This document shows, piece after piece, positions 38,259-49,175 of a DNA stretch of 64,000 nucleotides. The notes below the pieces were generated by a model. That model was not told the origin of the DNA. It did no database searches and worked only from the letters and a program-made list of their open reading frames with translations. How positions within the stretch are numbered: position 1 is the first letter of the stretch; every line of letters starts with the position of its first letter. Both the position numbers and the translations under genes were made by a program. The stretch is from Phreatobacter sp. (lineage in GTDB: Bacteria > Pseudomonadota > Alphaproteobacteria > Rhizobiales > Phreatobacteraceae): the NCBI RefSeq assembly GCF_030691135.1, contig NZ_JAUYFA010000085.1, positions 62,001 through 126,000 on the forward strand, read 5' to 3'.

Positions 38259-40001
38259 TCAGGCGCTGCGCGCCAGCACTGTCGTGGCCGGTGTCAGCCA
38301 CGGTCGTGCGTCGCTGGCCGGGCCGGTATGGTCGCCCTGCAGGTAGTTGCAGCCGAGCTCGGCGAGGGTGACGGCGACCTCTTCGCTGGGAACCCATTCC
38401 GCGATCGTCGTCAGGTTCATGTGACGCGCCAGGTCCAGCAGGGCCTTGACGAAGTGTCGATCGTCCGGATTGGCGTGGAAGCTCGCGACGAAGGCGCCGT
38501 CGATCTTGACGCAATTGATTCCGAGCTTCCGCAGGTTGCGGAACGAGGTATGGCCGGCGCCGAAATCGTCGATCGCCACCCGGCAACCCAGCCCCTGGAC
38601 GCGCGCGACGAACCGGCGGGTGTCCTCGACATCGGCGATGGCCGAGGTCTCGGTGATCTCGACCATCAGCCGCTCGACCGCCGCCTGATGTGTCCGATGA
38701 TAGGCTTCAAGGGATCTCAGCCAGCTCATGTCCATGGTGGTCGCGGGCGACACGTTGACCGACAACCGTAGATCGGGCGCGGCGATCAGCTCGGTCATGG
38801 TGAGTTCGAGGACGCGCGCATCCACCAGCCGCACGAGGCCGAGCTTCTCGGCCAGCGGCACGATGGCGCTCGCCGGCAGCAGCGTGCCGTCGGCGCGGCG
38901 GATGCGCAGCAGGCACTCGTAATAGGCCGTGCGCCGGTCGGGCGTCGCCGTCACGATCGGCTGGAAGGCGAGGCCGATGCGCCGGTCGTTGAGGGCGGAG
39001 ACGATCTCGTCCGTGATCTTCAGGTTCTCCTGACGGACGCGTTCACGCTCAAGGCTCGGCGCATAGATATGAAAGGCCCCGCGCCGACGGGACTTGATGC
39101 CGTCGAGAGCCTCCTGCGCGCGCCCCAGCATGGCCGCCAGGCTGTCAGCGTGCCGCGGTGCGATGATCCCCCCGATCGTCACGGTGATGGCGACCGGGCC
39201 GGCCCGCGTGAGGAAGATGTCCTCGCGAACCGCGCTCAGGATGCGTTCGGCGGCGATCTCCATGTCCTCGGGATGACAGTTGCGGATCAGCATGCCGAAC
39301 TTGTTGCCGGAAAGCCGGCCGAGCAGGTCGCCGCCGCGCAGCCGGGTGCGGATGCGCTTGCCGACGGCGGCGATGATCTCGTCGGCGATGTCGAATCCAT
39401 AGGCTTCGTTCACATGGGCCAGATTGTCGACAGCCGCGACCAGGAGGCCGATCGAGCCGCGCACCTTGAGGGCGTCGGCGAGCGAGGTTTCCAGCACCTC
39501 GCAGAAGCGGTGGCGGGAGAGCTGCCCGGTCATCGGATCGATCTCGCTCGCCTCGATCAGGCGGCGGCGGGTCTCGTAGCTCTCGGTGATGATGCGGACG
39601 GCACCATGGGCGCGCAGCGGTCGCCCGTCGGTCGAGGCGAACCAGCGCCCGGAATCCTCGACCCAGTGGGTCGCGCCCTCTTCGGTCTGGATCGCATATT
39701 CGATGGCATAGGCGACGCCCTCGCCGCGGTCCACGTGCGGTGAGTTGACGATGGCCTCGTAGCGGCCGGCCGGTGATTCCTTCGCCAGCATCTGGGCAAA
39801 AGCCCGGCCCGAGGCAAGGTGCCGGGGGCCGATCCCCAGCACATTGCCGGCGTTGTCGCTCCAGGTGATGCGATCGGAGGGAATGGCCCATTCATAAGTA
39901 GCCGTCCCGACCGAGGACAGGATGTCGGCGGTCGCGGCGGCTTCTGCATCCGCGGGGAGTGCTCCGTCGTGGCCTGCGCTGATGATGTCGGCCCGATCCA
40001 C
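38259..40001 (-). CDS. PAS-like/degenerate GGDEF/EAL domain protein
   Basis: LGRLSGNKFGMLI in place of GGDEF; YYECLLRIR (ExLxR); AIDDFGAGHTSFRNL; GTG start at 40001 inferred. Confidence 0.88.
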   Translation of the reverse strand: MDRADIISAGHDGALPADAEAAATADILSSVGTATYEWAIPSDRITWSDNAGNVLGIGPRHLASGRAFAQMLAKESPAGRYEAIVNSPHVDRGEGVAYAIEYAIQTEEGATHWVEDSGRWFASTDGRPLRAHGAVRIITESYETRRRLIEASEIDPMTGQLSRHRFCEVLETSLADALKVRGSIGLLVAAVDNLAHVNEAYGFDIADEIIAAVGKRIRTRLRGGDLLGRLSGNKFGMLIRNCHPEDMEIAAERILSAVREDIFLTRAGPVAITVTIGGIIAPRHADSLAAMLGRAQEALDGIKSRRRGAFHIYAPSLERERVRQENLKITDEIVSALNDRRIGLAFQPIVTATPDRRTAYYECLLRIRRADGTLLPASAIVPLAEKLGLVRLVDARVLELTMTELIAAPDLRLSVNVSPATTMDMSWLRSLEAYHRTHQAAVERLMVEITETSAIADVEDTRRFVARVQGLGCRVAIDDFGAGHTSFRNLRKLGINCVKIDGAFVASFHANPDDRHFVKALLDLARHMNLTTIAEWVPSEEVAVTLAELGCNYLQGDHTGPASDARPWLTPATTVLARSA

Positions 40002-40227
40002 TACGTGTCCGCCTGTGGTTGTCTGATTGCCTCCAATAGGCCGTAAAACAATGAAGGAAACCTTGTGAATCCTCCGCTGCAGCGAGGAATATGACCTAAC
40101 GTCATGCCGGGAATGATTTTTCCCGACCCGTCCAATTGTCCCGATCTGGAACGCGACAGCCGGCACGCGCGTTGCAACTGACATCCTGTCGATCGGCAGC
40201 GGCCGGTCAGCCATCACGGAGCGGGAC

Positions 40228-40566
40228 ATGACGACGGTCAAGCCAGCAGGTGCCTCCCAGCCTCTCCGCTGGCGTCGCCGTGACGACGACCGCTTCGGCG
40301 CCGCGCGCCGCCCGGCCGGCAGCTTCGGCGAAGCGCTCAGGACGCTGCCCGCGCCGCCGCAGCCCGACCGCTTCGACGAGGAACGGGCGCCCAGCACCCG
40401 CCCCGCCGCTGCCTTCATCGCCCAGCTGCTCGCCGCCCGCCTCAATGTCACGCCGGCGCGCCGCCGCAGGCGTTCCGATCGGGAAGAGGTGGATGCGCGC
40501 TACCAGGCCGCCGATCCCGCCACACGGCCGACCGCCAGCGGCTCGCTGATCCGCCGCGACGTCTGA
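40228..40566 (+). CDS. Hypothetical Arg/Pro-rich protein (112 aa)
   Basis: ORF MTTVKPAGASQPLRWRRRDD...; follows a divergent intergenic region. Confidence 0.55.
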   Translation: MTTVKPAGASQPLRWRRRDDDRFGAARRPAGSFGEALRTLPAPPQPDRFDEERAPSTRPAAAFIAQLLAARLNVTPARRRRRSDREEVDARYQAADPATRPTASGSLIRRDV

Positions 40567-40582
40567 GCGGGAAGGCTGGCCC

Positions 40583-42172
40583 TCAATAGCCGAGGGCGAG
40601 GCCGTCCTTGCGCGCGTCCGAGCCGCCGACCAGGAAACCCGACTGGTCGATGCGGATCATCTGGCCGCCGCCGATCGGCTTCACCGTCACGTCGACGTCG
40701 TGGCCCATGGCCCGCACCTTCTCGATGGTGGCGGCCGGCCAGGTCGGCTCGACCGTGGTCTTCTCGCCCTCGAAGAAGGCGCGCGGGGAATCGATCGCCG
40801 CCTGCGGGTCCATGCCGTAATCGACCGTGTTGCAGACCACATGGGCATGGCCCGACGACTGGTAGCTGCCGCCCATCACCCCGAAGGTGCAGGTGACCTC
40901 GCCCTTCTCCAGCATCATCGCCGGGATGATCGTATGCATCGGCCGCTTGCCCGGGCCGATGCAGTTCGGGTGACCGTCCTCGAGGTTGAAGCTCGAGCCG
41001 CGGTTCTGCAGCAGGATGCCGGTCTCCGGCGTGCAGATCTTCGAGCCGAAATGGTGGAAGATCGAGTTGATGAACGACACCGCCATCCGGTCGCGATCGA
41101 CGATCGAGCAGTAGATGGTGTTGGTGCCGGGCGGTGGCGGGATCAGGCGGGCGGTGCGCTTGCCCGGATCGATCATGCCGGCGAGGGTCCTGGCGAAATC
41201 CTTGGAAACGAGCTGCGCGACGGTGACCTTCATCGCGGCGGGGTCGCCGATGTGGCTGTCGCGCAGCGAATAGGCGAGGCGCGCCGCCTCGATGCCGAGA
41301 TGCAGGCGCTCCGGCGATGTCGGGTCCATGCCCTTGACGTCGAACTGTTCGAGGATGTTGAGGATGATGAGGGCAGTGATGCCCTGACCGTTCGGCGGCA
41401 GTTCGGCGATGCCGGTGCCCTTGTAGTCACCGACGACCGCCGTCTCGACCGTGCCGCGGTGGGAGGCGAGATCCTCCAGCGTCAGAAGCCCGCCCTTGGC
41501 CTTCAGCGTGCCGACGATGTCGGCGGCGACCCGGCCTTCGTAGAACCCCCTGGCGCCCTTGGCGGCGATCTCCTCGAGGGTCGCGCCCAGCGCCGCGCTG
41601 GTCATGCGCTCGCCGGCGGTGGGCGCGCGTCCGTTGAGGAGGTAATGGCGCGATGCACCGGCATCCTTCGCCAGCGCCGCGGCATCCGTCGGCCAGTCGA
41701 AGGCGACGCGCGGCGTCACCGGCCAGCCTCCCTTGGCGTAGCGGATGGCGTGCTGCAACACCCGGCCGAGGTCGAACCGGCCATGGGTCTTCAGGATCGT
41801 TTCCCAGGCCTCGATGGCGCCCGGCACGGTGACGGCGTGAACCGAGTCGGTGGGAACGGACGTCAGCCCTTCCGACCGGAGCCTGTCGGCGGTCGCCGCC
41901 TTGGCCGCACGGCCCGAGCCGTTATAGCCCCAGATCGGCTGGCCGGGCTTGGAGATCAGCGTGAAGCAATCGCCGCCGATGCCGGTCATGTGCGGCTCGA
42001 CCACCGCCATGACGCCGACCGCCGCGATCGCCGCATCCGCCGCCGTGCCGCCGTCCCTCAGGATGTCGATGGCCGCCGCCGTCGCGAGGGGATGGGAGGT
42101 CGCCGCCATGGCCTCCGTCGCATAGGCGGGCGAGCGTCCGGGCTTGTGGAAGTCACGCGTCTGATAGGTCAC
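40583..42172 (-). CDS. ggt: Gamma-glutamyltransferase family protein
   Basis: ATSHPLATAAAIDILRDGGTAADAAIAAVGVMAVVEPHMTGIGGDCFTL; GNYL-type C-terminal DARKDGLALGY; start approximate (ORF opens at 42283). Confidence 0.92.
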   Translation of the reverse strand: MTYQTRDFHKPGRSPAYATEAMAATSHPLATAAAIDILRDGGTAADAAIAAVGVMAVVEPHMTGIGGDCFTLISKPGQPIWGYNGSGRAAKAATADRLRSEGLTSVPTDSVHAVTVPGAIEAWETILKTHGRFDLGRVLQHAIRYAKGGWPVTPRVAFDWPTDAAALAKDAGASRHYLLNGRAPTAGERMTSAALGATLEEIAAKGARGFYEGRVAADIVGTLKAKGGLLTLEDLASHRGTVETAVVGDYKGTGIAELPPNGQGITALIILNILEQFDVKGMDPTSPERLHLGIEAARLAYSLRDSHIGDPAAMKVTVAQLVSKDFARTLAGMIDPGKRTARLIPPPPGTNTIYCSIVDRDRMAVSFINSIFHHFGSKICTPETGILLQNRGSSFNLEDGHPNCIGPGKRPMHTIIPAMMLEKGEVTCTFGVMGGSYQSSGHAHVVCNTVDYGMDPQAAIDSPRAFFEGEKTTVEPTWPAATIEKVRAMGHDVDVTVKPIGGGQMIRIDQSGFLVGGSDARKDGLALGY

Positions 42173-42388
42173 CGGGGCATCCTCCCTCGCCCGGGACTTT
42201 CGCCGGGACTGAAAAACTGTCATCACCGGCTTGCGGCCGCAATCTTGTTCTAAGGATAACACAAGAACGCGGTCGCCCGCCACGATCCGGGTGGGTCCGG
42301 CTTGTGCACGGGGCGCAGGGCTTCAAGCAAGCACGCCCCGGCCGGGCCGCCCATGCGCGATTGCCGACACCCCTTCACGGAGCCGACG

Positions 42389-42820
42389 ATGAGCCTGACC
42401 CTCGACATCTGCCGAACCCTTGCCGACGCGGCCCTCGCCACCGGCCGCGAGAAGGGCATGAAGCCCCTCGGCGTGGTCATCGTCGACGCCCGCGGCGCCG
42501 TCCGCCTGACACTCGTCGAGGACGGCAATGCGCCGCTGCGCGCCGACATCGCCCATGGCAAGGCCTTCGGCTGCGTCATGGTGGGCGTCGGCGGCCGGGC
42601 GCTGGAGCGCATGGCCAAGGATCGCCCGCATTTCGTCACCGCCCTCGGCGGCCTGACGAAGGACCGGATTGCCCCGGTTCCCGGCGGCGTGCTGATCCGC
42701 GACGCGGCCGGCGCGGTGCTCGGCGCCGTCGGCATCTCCGGCGACAGCTCGGACAATGACGAGGTCTGCGCCCTCGCCGGTATCGCCGCCGTCGGCCTCA
42801 AGGCCGATACCGGCGCCTGA
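42389..42820 (+). CDS. GlcG/HbpS family heme-binding-like protein
   Basis: MSLTLDICRTLADAALATGREKGMKPLGVVIVDARGAVRL...VPGGVLIRDAAGAVLGAVGISGDSSDNDE. Confidence 0.9.
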   Translation: MSLTLDICRTLADAALATGREKGMKPLGVVIVDARGAVRLTLVEDGNAPLRADIAHGKAFGCVMVGVGGRALERMAKDRPHFVTALGGLTKDRIAPVPGGVLIRDAAGAVLGAVGISGDSSDNDEVCALAGIAAVGLKADTGA

Positions 42821-42831
42821 TCCCCCTACGG

Positions 42832-42862
42832 AAAAAGGCCGGTCTCGCGACCGGCCTTTTTT
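42832..42862. terminator. Bidirectional Rho-independent terminator between GlcG-like gene and rpmF
   Basis: AAAAAGGCCGGTC-TCGC-GACCGGCCTTTTTT. Confidence 0.92.
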
Positions 42863-42885
42863 CAGATGCGATGGGACCCGTGCGA

Positions 42886-43077
42886 TCAGTCGTTGGTCGT
42901 GGTCTTCGGCTTCAGGATCTGCTTGCCGCGATACATGCCGGTCTTCAGGTCGACATGGTGCGGGCGGCGCAGATTGCCGGAGTCCTTGTCCTCGACATAG
43001 GTCGGGGCCACGAGGGCATCATGCGAGCGGCGCATGCCGCGACGCGAGGGCGACGTCTTTCTTCTCGGAACGGCCAT
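42886..43077 (-). CDS. rpmF: 50S ribosomal protein L32
   Basis: [22 protein letters not shown]...[22 protein letters not shown]. Confidence 0.96.
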   Translation of the reverse strand: MAVPRRKTSPSRRGMRRSHDALVAPTYVEDKDSGNLRRPHHVDLKTGMYRGKQILKPKTTTND

Positions 43078-43241
43078 GGAACTCTCTTCTGGCGGGGCCG
43101 TAGGGGTCTGCCCCCCAGGCGAACGGCGAAACGTGAGACGCGGGCCTATACACGCTTTCGGCGGGGCGTGCCAGAGGCCGGCACAGGTTTTGTCGAATCG
43201 TCGGCTGGATGGCTGCAGGACGCACCCGGATCCTGCAATGC

Positions 43242-44273
43242 TCAGCCCCGATAGGCGAACTGGATCAGCAGAGTCCGCTGCAGGAACGAGAAATTGTTGT
43301 CCGACACCAGGGTGACGATGGTCTCGCCCTCGCCGTTCCGGTGGACGGCGATACCCTCCATGTTATCGATCTGCGAGGACATGTCCGCCGACAGCACGAT
43401 CGGGCCGTCGAGGGTCGCCCCGGCGCGGATCGCGTCGCTGGCGATCCGCCTGATACGGAAGGCGACGCCACGCCAGGCCGAAAACCAGCGCTCCAGCAGC
43501 AGCATGTCGCCGCCCGGCAGGAAAGCGAGGTCGGTGACATCGAAATCATTGGTCCGCCGGACGAAGATGTCGCGCGCCGCTCCCGGGCCGATCAGAAATC
43601 CGCGGATATCGCCCTCGGGGTTCAGCGCCCGTTCGGAAATGGCGAGCAGCGTGCCGGCGAGCGGCGAGGGGCGCGGCACCATGCCGAGCGCCTCGATGCC
43701 ACGGTTCGGCGGCATCCGGGTGGCGCCCATCGGCACCGGCGACGGCACCCCGCGGGCGAGGACCCCCTCGCGGCCGAACGTGTCGAAGCGGAAGATGCGA
43801 TGGGTGCGCTCGACGCCGACATAGGCCGTGCCGCCCTCGATCCACAGGCTCTCCGTATCCCAGTTGCCGGTCTCCGCCAGCGGCCGGCCGCCGGGGCCGA
43901 GCACCGCCGCCATGCGCGCCCTGGACAGTCCGGAGAGGCGGCCGCCCTCCATATCGATGCCGGCGGTGAGCCATTGGCCCTGGTCCGACAGGGCCGTGAG
44001 GCGCTGGCCCGTAGCGTCGGTGCGCAGCGCCGACAGTCCGCCGAAGCCGCGGTAGTCGGATTGCAGTTCCAGCCCGCCGCGAAAGGCGAAGGCGCCGAAC
44101 TCCTGCTTGTCAGCCTCGCGCGGGGTGAAGGCATTGATCGGGAAGGAGCGGATGTCGATGTCGACCGGCGCCCGCGGCACGGGGTTGCGTGCCGCGGCGG
44201 CAGGAGCGAGCGCAGGCAGGGCCGCGAGGCCCCCGGCGAGGGCGAGGACCCCGCGCCGTGTGGGATGGACCAT
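43242..44273 (-). CDS. Esterase-like activity of phytase family protein, Tat signal
   Basis: [22 protein letters not shown] signal; [66 protein letters not shown]. Confidence 0.88.
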   Translation of the reverse strand: MVHPTRRGVLALAGGLAALPALAPAAAARNPVPRAPVDIDIRSFPINAFTPREADKQEFGAFAFRGGLELQSDYRGFGGLSALRTDATGQRLTALSDQGQWLTAGIDMEGGRLSGLSRARMAAVLGPGGRPLAETGNWDTESLWIEGGTAYVGVERTHRIFRFDTFGREGVLARGVPSPVPMGATRMPPNRGIEALGMVPRPSPLAGTLLAISERALNPEGDIRGFLIGPGAARDIFVRRTNDFDVTDLAFLPGGDMLLLERWFSAWRGVAFRIRRIASDAIRAGATLDGPIVLSADMSSQIDNMEGIAVHRNGEGETIVTLVSDNNFSFLQRTLLIQFAYRG

Positions 44274-46171
44274 CAGGCGACCCGCCGGCGCTTGGCGCCG
44301 CCCGAGGCGCCTTCGCTGGCATGTTCGTCGAAGAGTTCGGCGAGTTTCTCGGTCATGGCACCGCCCAGCTCCTCCGCATCGACGATGGTCACGGCGCGGC
44401 GGTAATAGCGCGTCACGTCATGGCCGATGCCGATGGCGATGAGCTCCACCGGCGAACGGGTCTCGATCTCCTCGATGATCCAGCGCAGGTGGCGTTCGAG
44501 GTAATTGCCGGGGTTCACTGACAGGGTCGAATCGTCCACCGGCGCACCGTCGGAGATCATCATCAGGATCTTGCGCTGCTCGGAGCGGGCGAGCAGGCGC
44601 TTGTGCGCCCAGTCGAGCGCCTCGCCGTCGATGTTCTCCTTCAGAAGCCCTTCGCGCATCATCAGGCCGAGATTCTTGCGCGCCCGGCGCCAGGGTGCAT
44701 CGGCCGACTTGTAGATGATATGCCGGAGGTCGTTGAGGCGGCCCGGATTGGCCGGCTTGCCGTTCTGCAGCCAGAACTCGCGCGCCTGCCCGCCCTTCCA
44801 GGCACGGGTGGTGAAGCCGAGGATCTCGACCTTGACCCCGCAGCGCTCCAGCGTCCGGGCGAGAATGTCGGCACAGGTCGCCGCCACCGTGATCGGGCGG
44901 CCGCGCATCGAGCCGGAATTGTCGAGCAGCAGCGTCACCACGGTGTCGCGGAAGTTGGTGTCGCTCTCCTGCTTGAAGGACAGCGCCGCCATCGGGTCCA
45001 TGATGACGCGCGGCAGGCGGGCCGGATCGAGGATGCCCTCCTCCAGGTCGAAGTGCCACGAGCGGTTCTGCTGCGCCATCAGGCGGCGCTGGAGGCGGTT
45101 GGCGAGCCGGGAGACCACCGGGCCGAGATTGGACAATTGCTTGTCGAGATAGGCGCGTAGCCGGTCGAGCTCTTCCGCGTCGCAGAGGTCGGGCGCGTCG
45201 ATGATCTCGTCGAATTTCGGGGTGAAGGGCTTGTAATCCGGCCCCTTGCGCTCGGCGGTCTGGCTCTTCGGCCGCCACGGCTCGCTGGCATCCTCGGAAT
45301 CGCCGAGATCATTCTCGTCGGGCAGTTCGGCGGTCTCGGCGTCGGAGGCCTCCTGGGCGCCGTCGGGCGCCTCGTCGGCCATCTCCTGGGCATCCTCCAT
45401 CTGCATGCCTTCGGAGGACTCCTCGTCCTGGCTGTCCGGGCTCTCCCCCGATTCCGGCGTCTCCTGCTCCTGGCTGTCGGAGCTGTCCTCGTCATTGTCC
45501 TCGTCGGCGCGGCCCTGCTCGTCGCCCATGTCCAGCGAGGTCAGGAGGTCGCGCACGGCCTTGCCGAAGGCGCGCTGGTTGTTCTCGAGCCCGACGAGCG
45601 CCTCGAGATTCTTGCCCGCCTTGGTCTCGATCGTCTCGCGCCACAGGTCGACGATCTTCGCGGCCTGGGCCGGTGCGGCCTGGCCGGTCAGCTTCTCGCG
45701 CACCATCAGGGCGAGGGCATCCTCCAGCGGCGCATCGGCCTTGTCGGTGATCTCCTCGTACTTGCCCATGCGGTGGTAGTGGTCCTCCAGCCGCGCGGTG
45801 AGGTTCTGCGCCACGCCCGTCATGCGGTTGGAGCCGATCGCCTCGATGCGGGCGTTCTCCACCGCCTCGAACACGGCGCGCGCCGCCTGGCCGTCGGGCG
45901 TCATCTGCCGGTGAACCTTGGCATTGTGAACCGCGAGCCGCAGCGCAATGGCGTCGCCGTGGCCGCGCACAATGGCCGCGTCCTTGGCGGTCATCTTGCG
46001 CGGCGGCTCGGGCAGGCGCGCCTTGTCGCCGGCGAGGCCGGGCTTGTCGGCGGCATAGGTGACCTCGAGGTCGCGGCGGGCGATCGCGCGCATGCAGGAG
46101 GCCACCGACCGCTTGAACGGCTCGGTCGGGCTTTCCTTGGTGTTCGGCTTGGCCTTGGAATTGGAGCTCAC
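44273..46171 (-). CDS. cobT: Cobaltochelatase subunit CobT
   Basis: Acidic central region, [44 protein letters not shown] (VWA); GTG start at 46171 inferred. Confidence 0.95.
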   Translation of the reverse strand: MSSNSKAKPNTKESPTEPFKRSVASCMRAIARRDLEVTYAADKPGLAGDKARLPEPPRKMTAKDAAIVRGHGDAIALRLAVHNAKVHRQMTPDGQAARAVFEAVENARIEAIGSNRMTGVAQNLTARLEDHYHRMGKYEEITDKADAPLEDALALMVREKLTGQAAPAQAAKIVDLWRETIETKAGKNLEALVGLENNQRAFGKAVRDLLTSLDMGDEQGRADEDNDEDSSDSQEQETPESGESPDSQDEESSEGMQMEDAQEMADEAPDGAQEASDAETAELPDENDLGDSEDASEPWRPKSQTAERKGPDYKPFTPKFDEIIDAPDLCDAEELDRLRAYLDKQLSNLGPVVSRLANRLQRRLMAQQNRSWHFDLEEGILDPARLPRVIMDPMAALSFKQESDTNFRDTVVTLLLDNSGSMRGRPITVAATCADILARTLERCGVKVEILGFTTRAWKGGQAREFWLQNGKPANPGRLNDLRHIIYKSADAPWRRARKNLGLMMREGLLKENIDGEALDWAHKRLLARSEQRKILMMISDGAPVDDSTLSVNPGNYLERHLRWIIEEIETRSPVELIAIGIGHDVTRYYRRAVTIVDAEELGGAMTEKLAELFDEHASEGASGGAKRRRVA

Positions 46172-46614
46172 GAAAGATCCTTTTTCAGCCAGATGCGGCG
46201 GTGCCCGGGCGGAAAATCGCCGAGCTCGCCATAAACCTCGTATCCCAGCTTCTGATAAAAGCCGTCGCCCTGGAACGAGAAGGTGTCGAGATAGACATGG
46301 CGCGCGCCGCGCTTCGCCGCCACCGCCTCGGCCCTCGCCATCAGCTCCGTGCCGAAGCCGGTGCCGCGCAGGGCCTCGTCGAGCCATACGAGCTCGATGA
46401 AGCACCAGTTCCACATCGTATAGCCGACGACACCGCCCTTGATGGTCCCCGCCTCGTCGCGCACGGAGACGGCGAAGCGCTTCCACTTCGACGGCCCGGC
46501 CTGCGCCACGTTATAGGCGACGAGGCCCTTCTCGATGGCCCGCGCCGTTTCGGCGACGCGGGTTTCGACGGCGACGACGAGGCCAGCCTTCGGATGTTTC
46601 GTCCGGCTGGCCAT
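46168..46614 (-). CDS. GNAT family N-acetyltransferase
   Basis: [56 protein letters not shown]. Confidence 0.92.
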   Translation of the reverse strand: MASRTKHPKAGLVVAVETRVAETARAIEKGLVAYNVAQAGPSKWKRFAVSVRDEAGTIKGGVVGYTMWNWCFIELVWLDEALRGTGFGTELMARAEAVAAKRGARHVYLDTFSFQGDGFYQKLGYEVYGELGDFPPGHRRIWLKKDLS

Positions 46615-46633
46615 GCCGTCTTCCCCGCGGGTC

Positions 46634-47623
46634 TCAGCTCAGCGCCACGTTGACAGCGCTTTCCGGCAGTTCTTGGCCGAAGCAGCGCTGGTAGAATTCG
46701 GCGACCAGCGAACGCTCCATCTCATCGCACTTGTTGAGGAAGGTGAGCCGGAAGGCGAAGCCGATATCCTTGAAGATGTCGGCGTTCTCGGCCCAGGTCA
46801 GCACGGTGCGCGGGCTCATGACGGTGGAGAGGTCGCCGTTCATGAAGGCGTTGCGGGTGAGATCGGCAACACGGACCATCTTGTTCACCTGGTCGCGGCC
46901 CTCGGCCGTCTTGGCGAAATTCTTCGCCTTGGCGAGGATGATGCCGACTTCCTGGTCGTGCGGCAGATAGTTCAGCGTCGTGACGATAGACCAGCGGTCC
47001 ATCTGCGCCTGGTTGATCTGCTGCGTGCCGTGATAGAGGCCGGTCGTGTCGCCGAGGCCGACCGTGTTGGCGGTGGCGAACAGGCGGAAGGCGGGATGCG
47101 GGCGGATGACGCGGCTCTGGTCGAGCAGCGTCAGACGGCCAGAGGATTCAAGCACGCGCTGGATGACGAACATCACGTCCGGGCGGCCGGCATCATACTC
47201 GTCGAAGCACAGCGCGACATTGTGCTGGTAGGCCCAGGGCAGGATGCCGTCGCGGAATTCGGTGATCTGCTTACCGTCCTTCAGCACGATCGCGTCCTTG
47301 CCGACGAGATCGATGCGCGACACGTGGCTGTCGAGGTTGACGCGGATGCAGGGCCAGTTGAGGCGGGCGGCGACCTGCTCGATATGGGTCGACTTGCCCG
47401 TGCCGTGATAGCCCGAGACCATGACGCGGCGGTTGTAGGCGAAGCCGGCGAGGATCGCCAGCGTCGTCGGCTTGTCGAACAGGTAGTCCGGGTCGAGGTC
47501 CGGCACGTGGTCGCCGCCCTGCGAATAGGCGGGAGCGACCATGTCGGAATCGATGCCGAACACCTGGCGCACAGGGATGGTCGTATCCGGGAGTCCGGAC
47601 ACATTGTCAGTCTGCACTGTCAC
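46634..47623 (-). CDS. cobS: Cobaltochelatase subunit CobS (MoxR-type AAA+)
   Basis: [44 protein letters not shown]; start at 47623 inferred. Confidence 0.95.
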   Translation of the reverse strand: MTVQTDNVSGLPDTTIPVRQVFGIDSDMVAPAYSQGGDHVPDLDPDYLFDKPTTLAILAGFAYNRRVMVSGYHGTGKSTHIEQVAARLNWPCIRVNLDSHVSRIDLVGKDAIVLKDGKQITEFRDGILPWAYQHNVALCFDEYDAGRPDVMFVIQRVLESSGRLTLLDQSRVIRPHPAFRLFATANTVGLGDTTGLYHGTQQINQAQMDRWSIVTTLNYLPHDQEVGIILAKAKNFAKTAEGRDQVNKMVRVADLTRNAFMNGDLSTVMSPRTVLTWAENADIFKDIGFAFRLTFLNKCDEMERSLVAEFYQRCFGQELPESAVNVALS

Positions 47624-47777
47624 GAAAGAACCTCCGATGCCGCGTTCGGCGCAGCGAGCCATAACCACATGATGGCGGCGACCTTACCAGATCGCATCCA
47701 AAGCCCGGAAGGGTGACCTTCGCGGGAATGCCATTCGAAATTCTGATGCGTCGCATCATGGTGCCGACCGTCCAGGG

Positions 47778-48410
47778 TCAGCAGAAGCCGACGGATTTCA
47801 GATAATTATAGGCCTGGATGATCTCGCGCAGCTTGTCCTCGCGCGAGCGGTCGCCGCCATTGGCGTCCGGATGCAGGCGCTTGGCGAGCTCCTTGAACCG
47901 CGCCTTGATCTCGGTCGCGGTGGCGTGGATGTCGAGGTTGAGCGTGTCGAGCGCCTTGCGCTCGGCATTGCGGATCATCCGGCCTTCGGGCTCGCCGGTG
48001 CGCTCGCTGGCCTGGCGCCACTCCGTGCCGTCGAACATGCCGAAGGGGTCGGCGCCCTTGCGCGGGTCGAAATGGGGCTTGGGCTCCTCGCGCCGTCCGG
48101 TCTTGGTCCAGGAGTTGACGCCCATGCTCCAGGTCGGCCGGTGCCCGGTAAGCGCATCTTTCTGGTAGGCCGCGACCGCCGCGTCGTTCATGCCCGCGAA
48201 ATAGTTGTAGCTGGCGTTGTATTCCTTGACGTGGTCGAGACAGAACCAGACGAATTCGCCCTCGCGGTCCCGCCCCACCGGGGCACGGTGCGTCGCCTCG
48301 CAGGGACAGCCGTTGAAGCCGCACACGCGCATGCCCGGCCGGGCACGGGTGCGCCGGTCGTCGCCGGGCTTGACCCGGATGCTGTCGAAATAGGGCGAGT
48401 CGATCTTCAT
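47778..48410 (-). CDS. J domain-containing protein
   Basis: ALDTLNLDIHATATEIKARFKELAKRLHPDANGGDRSREDKLREIIQAYNYLKS (HPD). Confidence 0.93.
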   Translation of the reverse strand: MKIDSPYFDSIRVKPGDDRRTRARPGMRVCGFNGCPCEATHRAPVGRDREGEFVWFCLDHVKEYNASYNYFAGMNDAAVAAYQKDALTGHRPTWSMGVNSWTKTGRREEPKPHFDPRKGADPFGMFDGTEWRQASERTGEPEGRMIRNAERKALDTLNLDIHATATEIKARFKELAKRLHPDANGGDRSREDKLREIIQAYNYLKSVGFC

Positions 48411-48567
48411 GATGTCCAGCGAAGCAGAAGCCGATTATGGGGCTGGCGGGTGGCCGCGGCAAGGCGAGCCACCGGGCAGCCGGCCTCCGCAGGCCGCCCT
48501 TGACCCGGCGTCGCGGCGCTGCGAAGGGTCGGCGATCCCGCCACCGAACGGTTCGGAAAACGTCGCC

Positions 48568-49173
48568 ATGACCATGACCCTGCACTCGTCCGCCCTTTCC
48601 CCCTTCGGCCGAAAGGTGAAGCTGGCGCTGTACCATCTCGGCCGCCTGGCCGATGTCACCGTCGTGACGACCGATACGATGAATGCCGAAGATCCGATCC
48701 GTCAGCGCAATCCCCTCGGCAAGATTCCGGCCCTCGTCCTCGCCGACGGCACGGTCGTCTACGACAGCCGCGTCATCATCGAGCACCTTGACATCGCTGC
48801 CGGCGGCAAACTCATCCCCGCGGAGCCGAAGGCCCGCACCGCGACTCTGACCCTGCAGGCGCTCGCCGACGGCATCATGGATGCGCTCATCCAGCAGCGC
48901 TACGAGGCGGTGTTCCACGACGAGGCGGCACGCTCGGAGAAGTGGCTCGCCCACCAGCGCGGCAAGGTCGAGCGGGCGATGGCGGCGCTCGAGGCCGCGC
49001 CCCCGGCTCTCGCCATCCATGTCGGCACGATCACGCTGGCCTGCGCCCTCGGCTACCAGGACATCCGCTTCGAGGGCGCCTGGCGCAAGAGCCATCCGCG
49101 CCTGGTCGCCTGGCTCGATGGCTTCATCGCCCTGATACCCGAGGCCTGGGACGCCACTTCGGCGAAGGGCTGA
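48568..49173 (+). CDS. Glutathione S-transferase family protein
   Basis: MTMTLHSSALSPFGRKVKLALYHLG...RQRNPLGKIPALVLADGTVVYDSRVIIEHLD. Confidence 0.94.
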   Translation: MTMTLHSSALSPFGRKVKLALYHLGRLADVTVVTTDTMNAEDPIRQRNPLGKIPALVLADGTVVYDSRVIIEHLDIAAGGKLIPAEPKARTATLTLQALADGIMDALIQQRYEAVFHDEAARSEKWLAHQRGKVERAMAALEAAPPALAIHVGTITLACALGYQDIRFEGAWRKSHPRLVAWLDGFIALIPEAWDATSAKG

Positions 49174-49175
49174 GC

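Noticed and set aside
47624-47777. Cobalamin riboswitch upstream of cobS
   Set aside because: Gap is short and lacks a B12-box-like core; not supported
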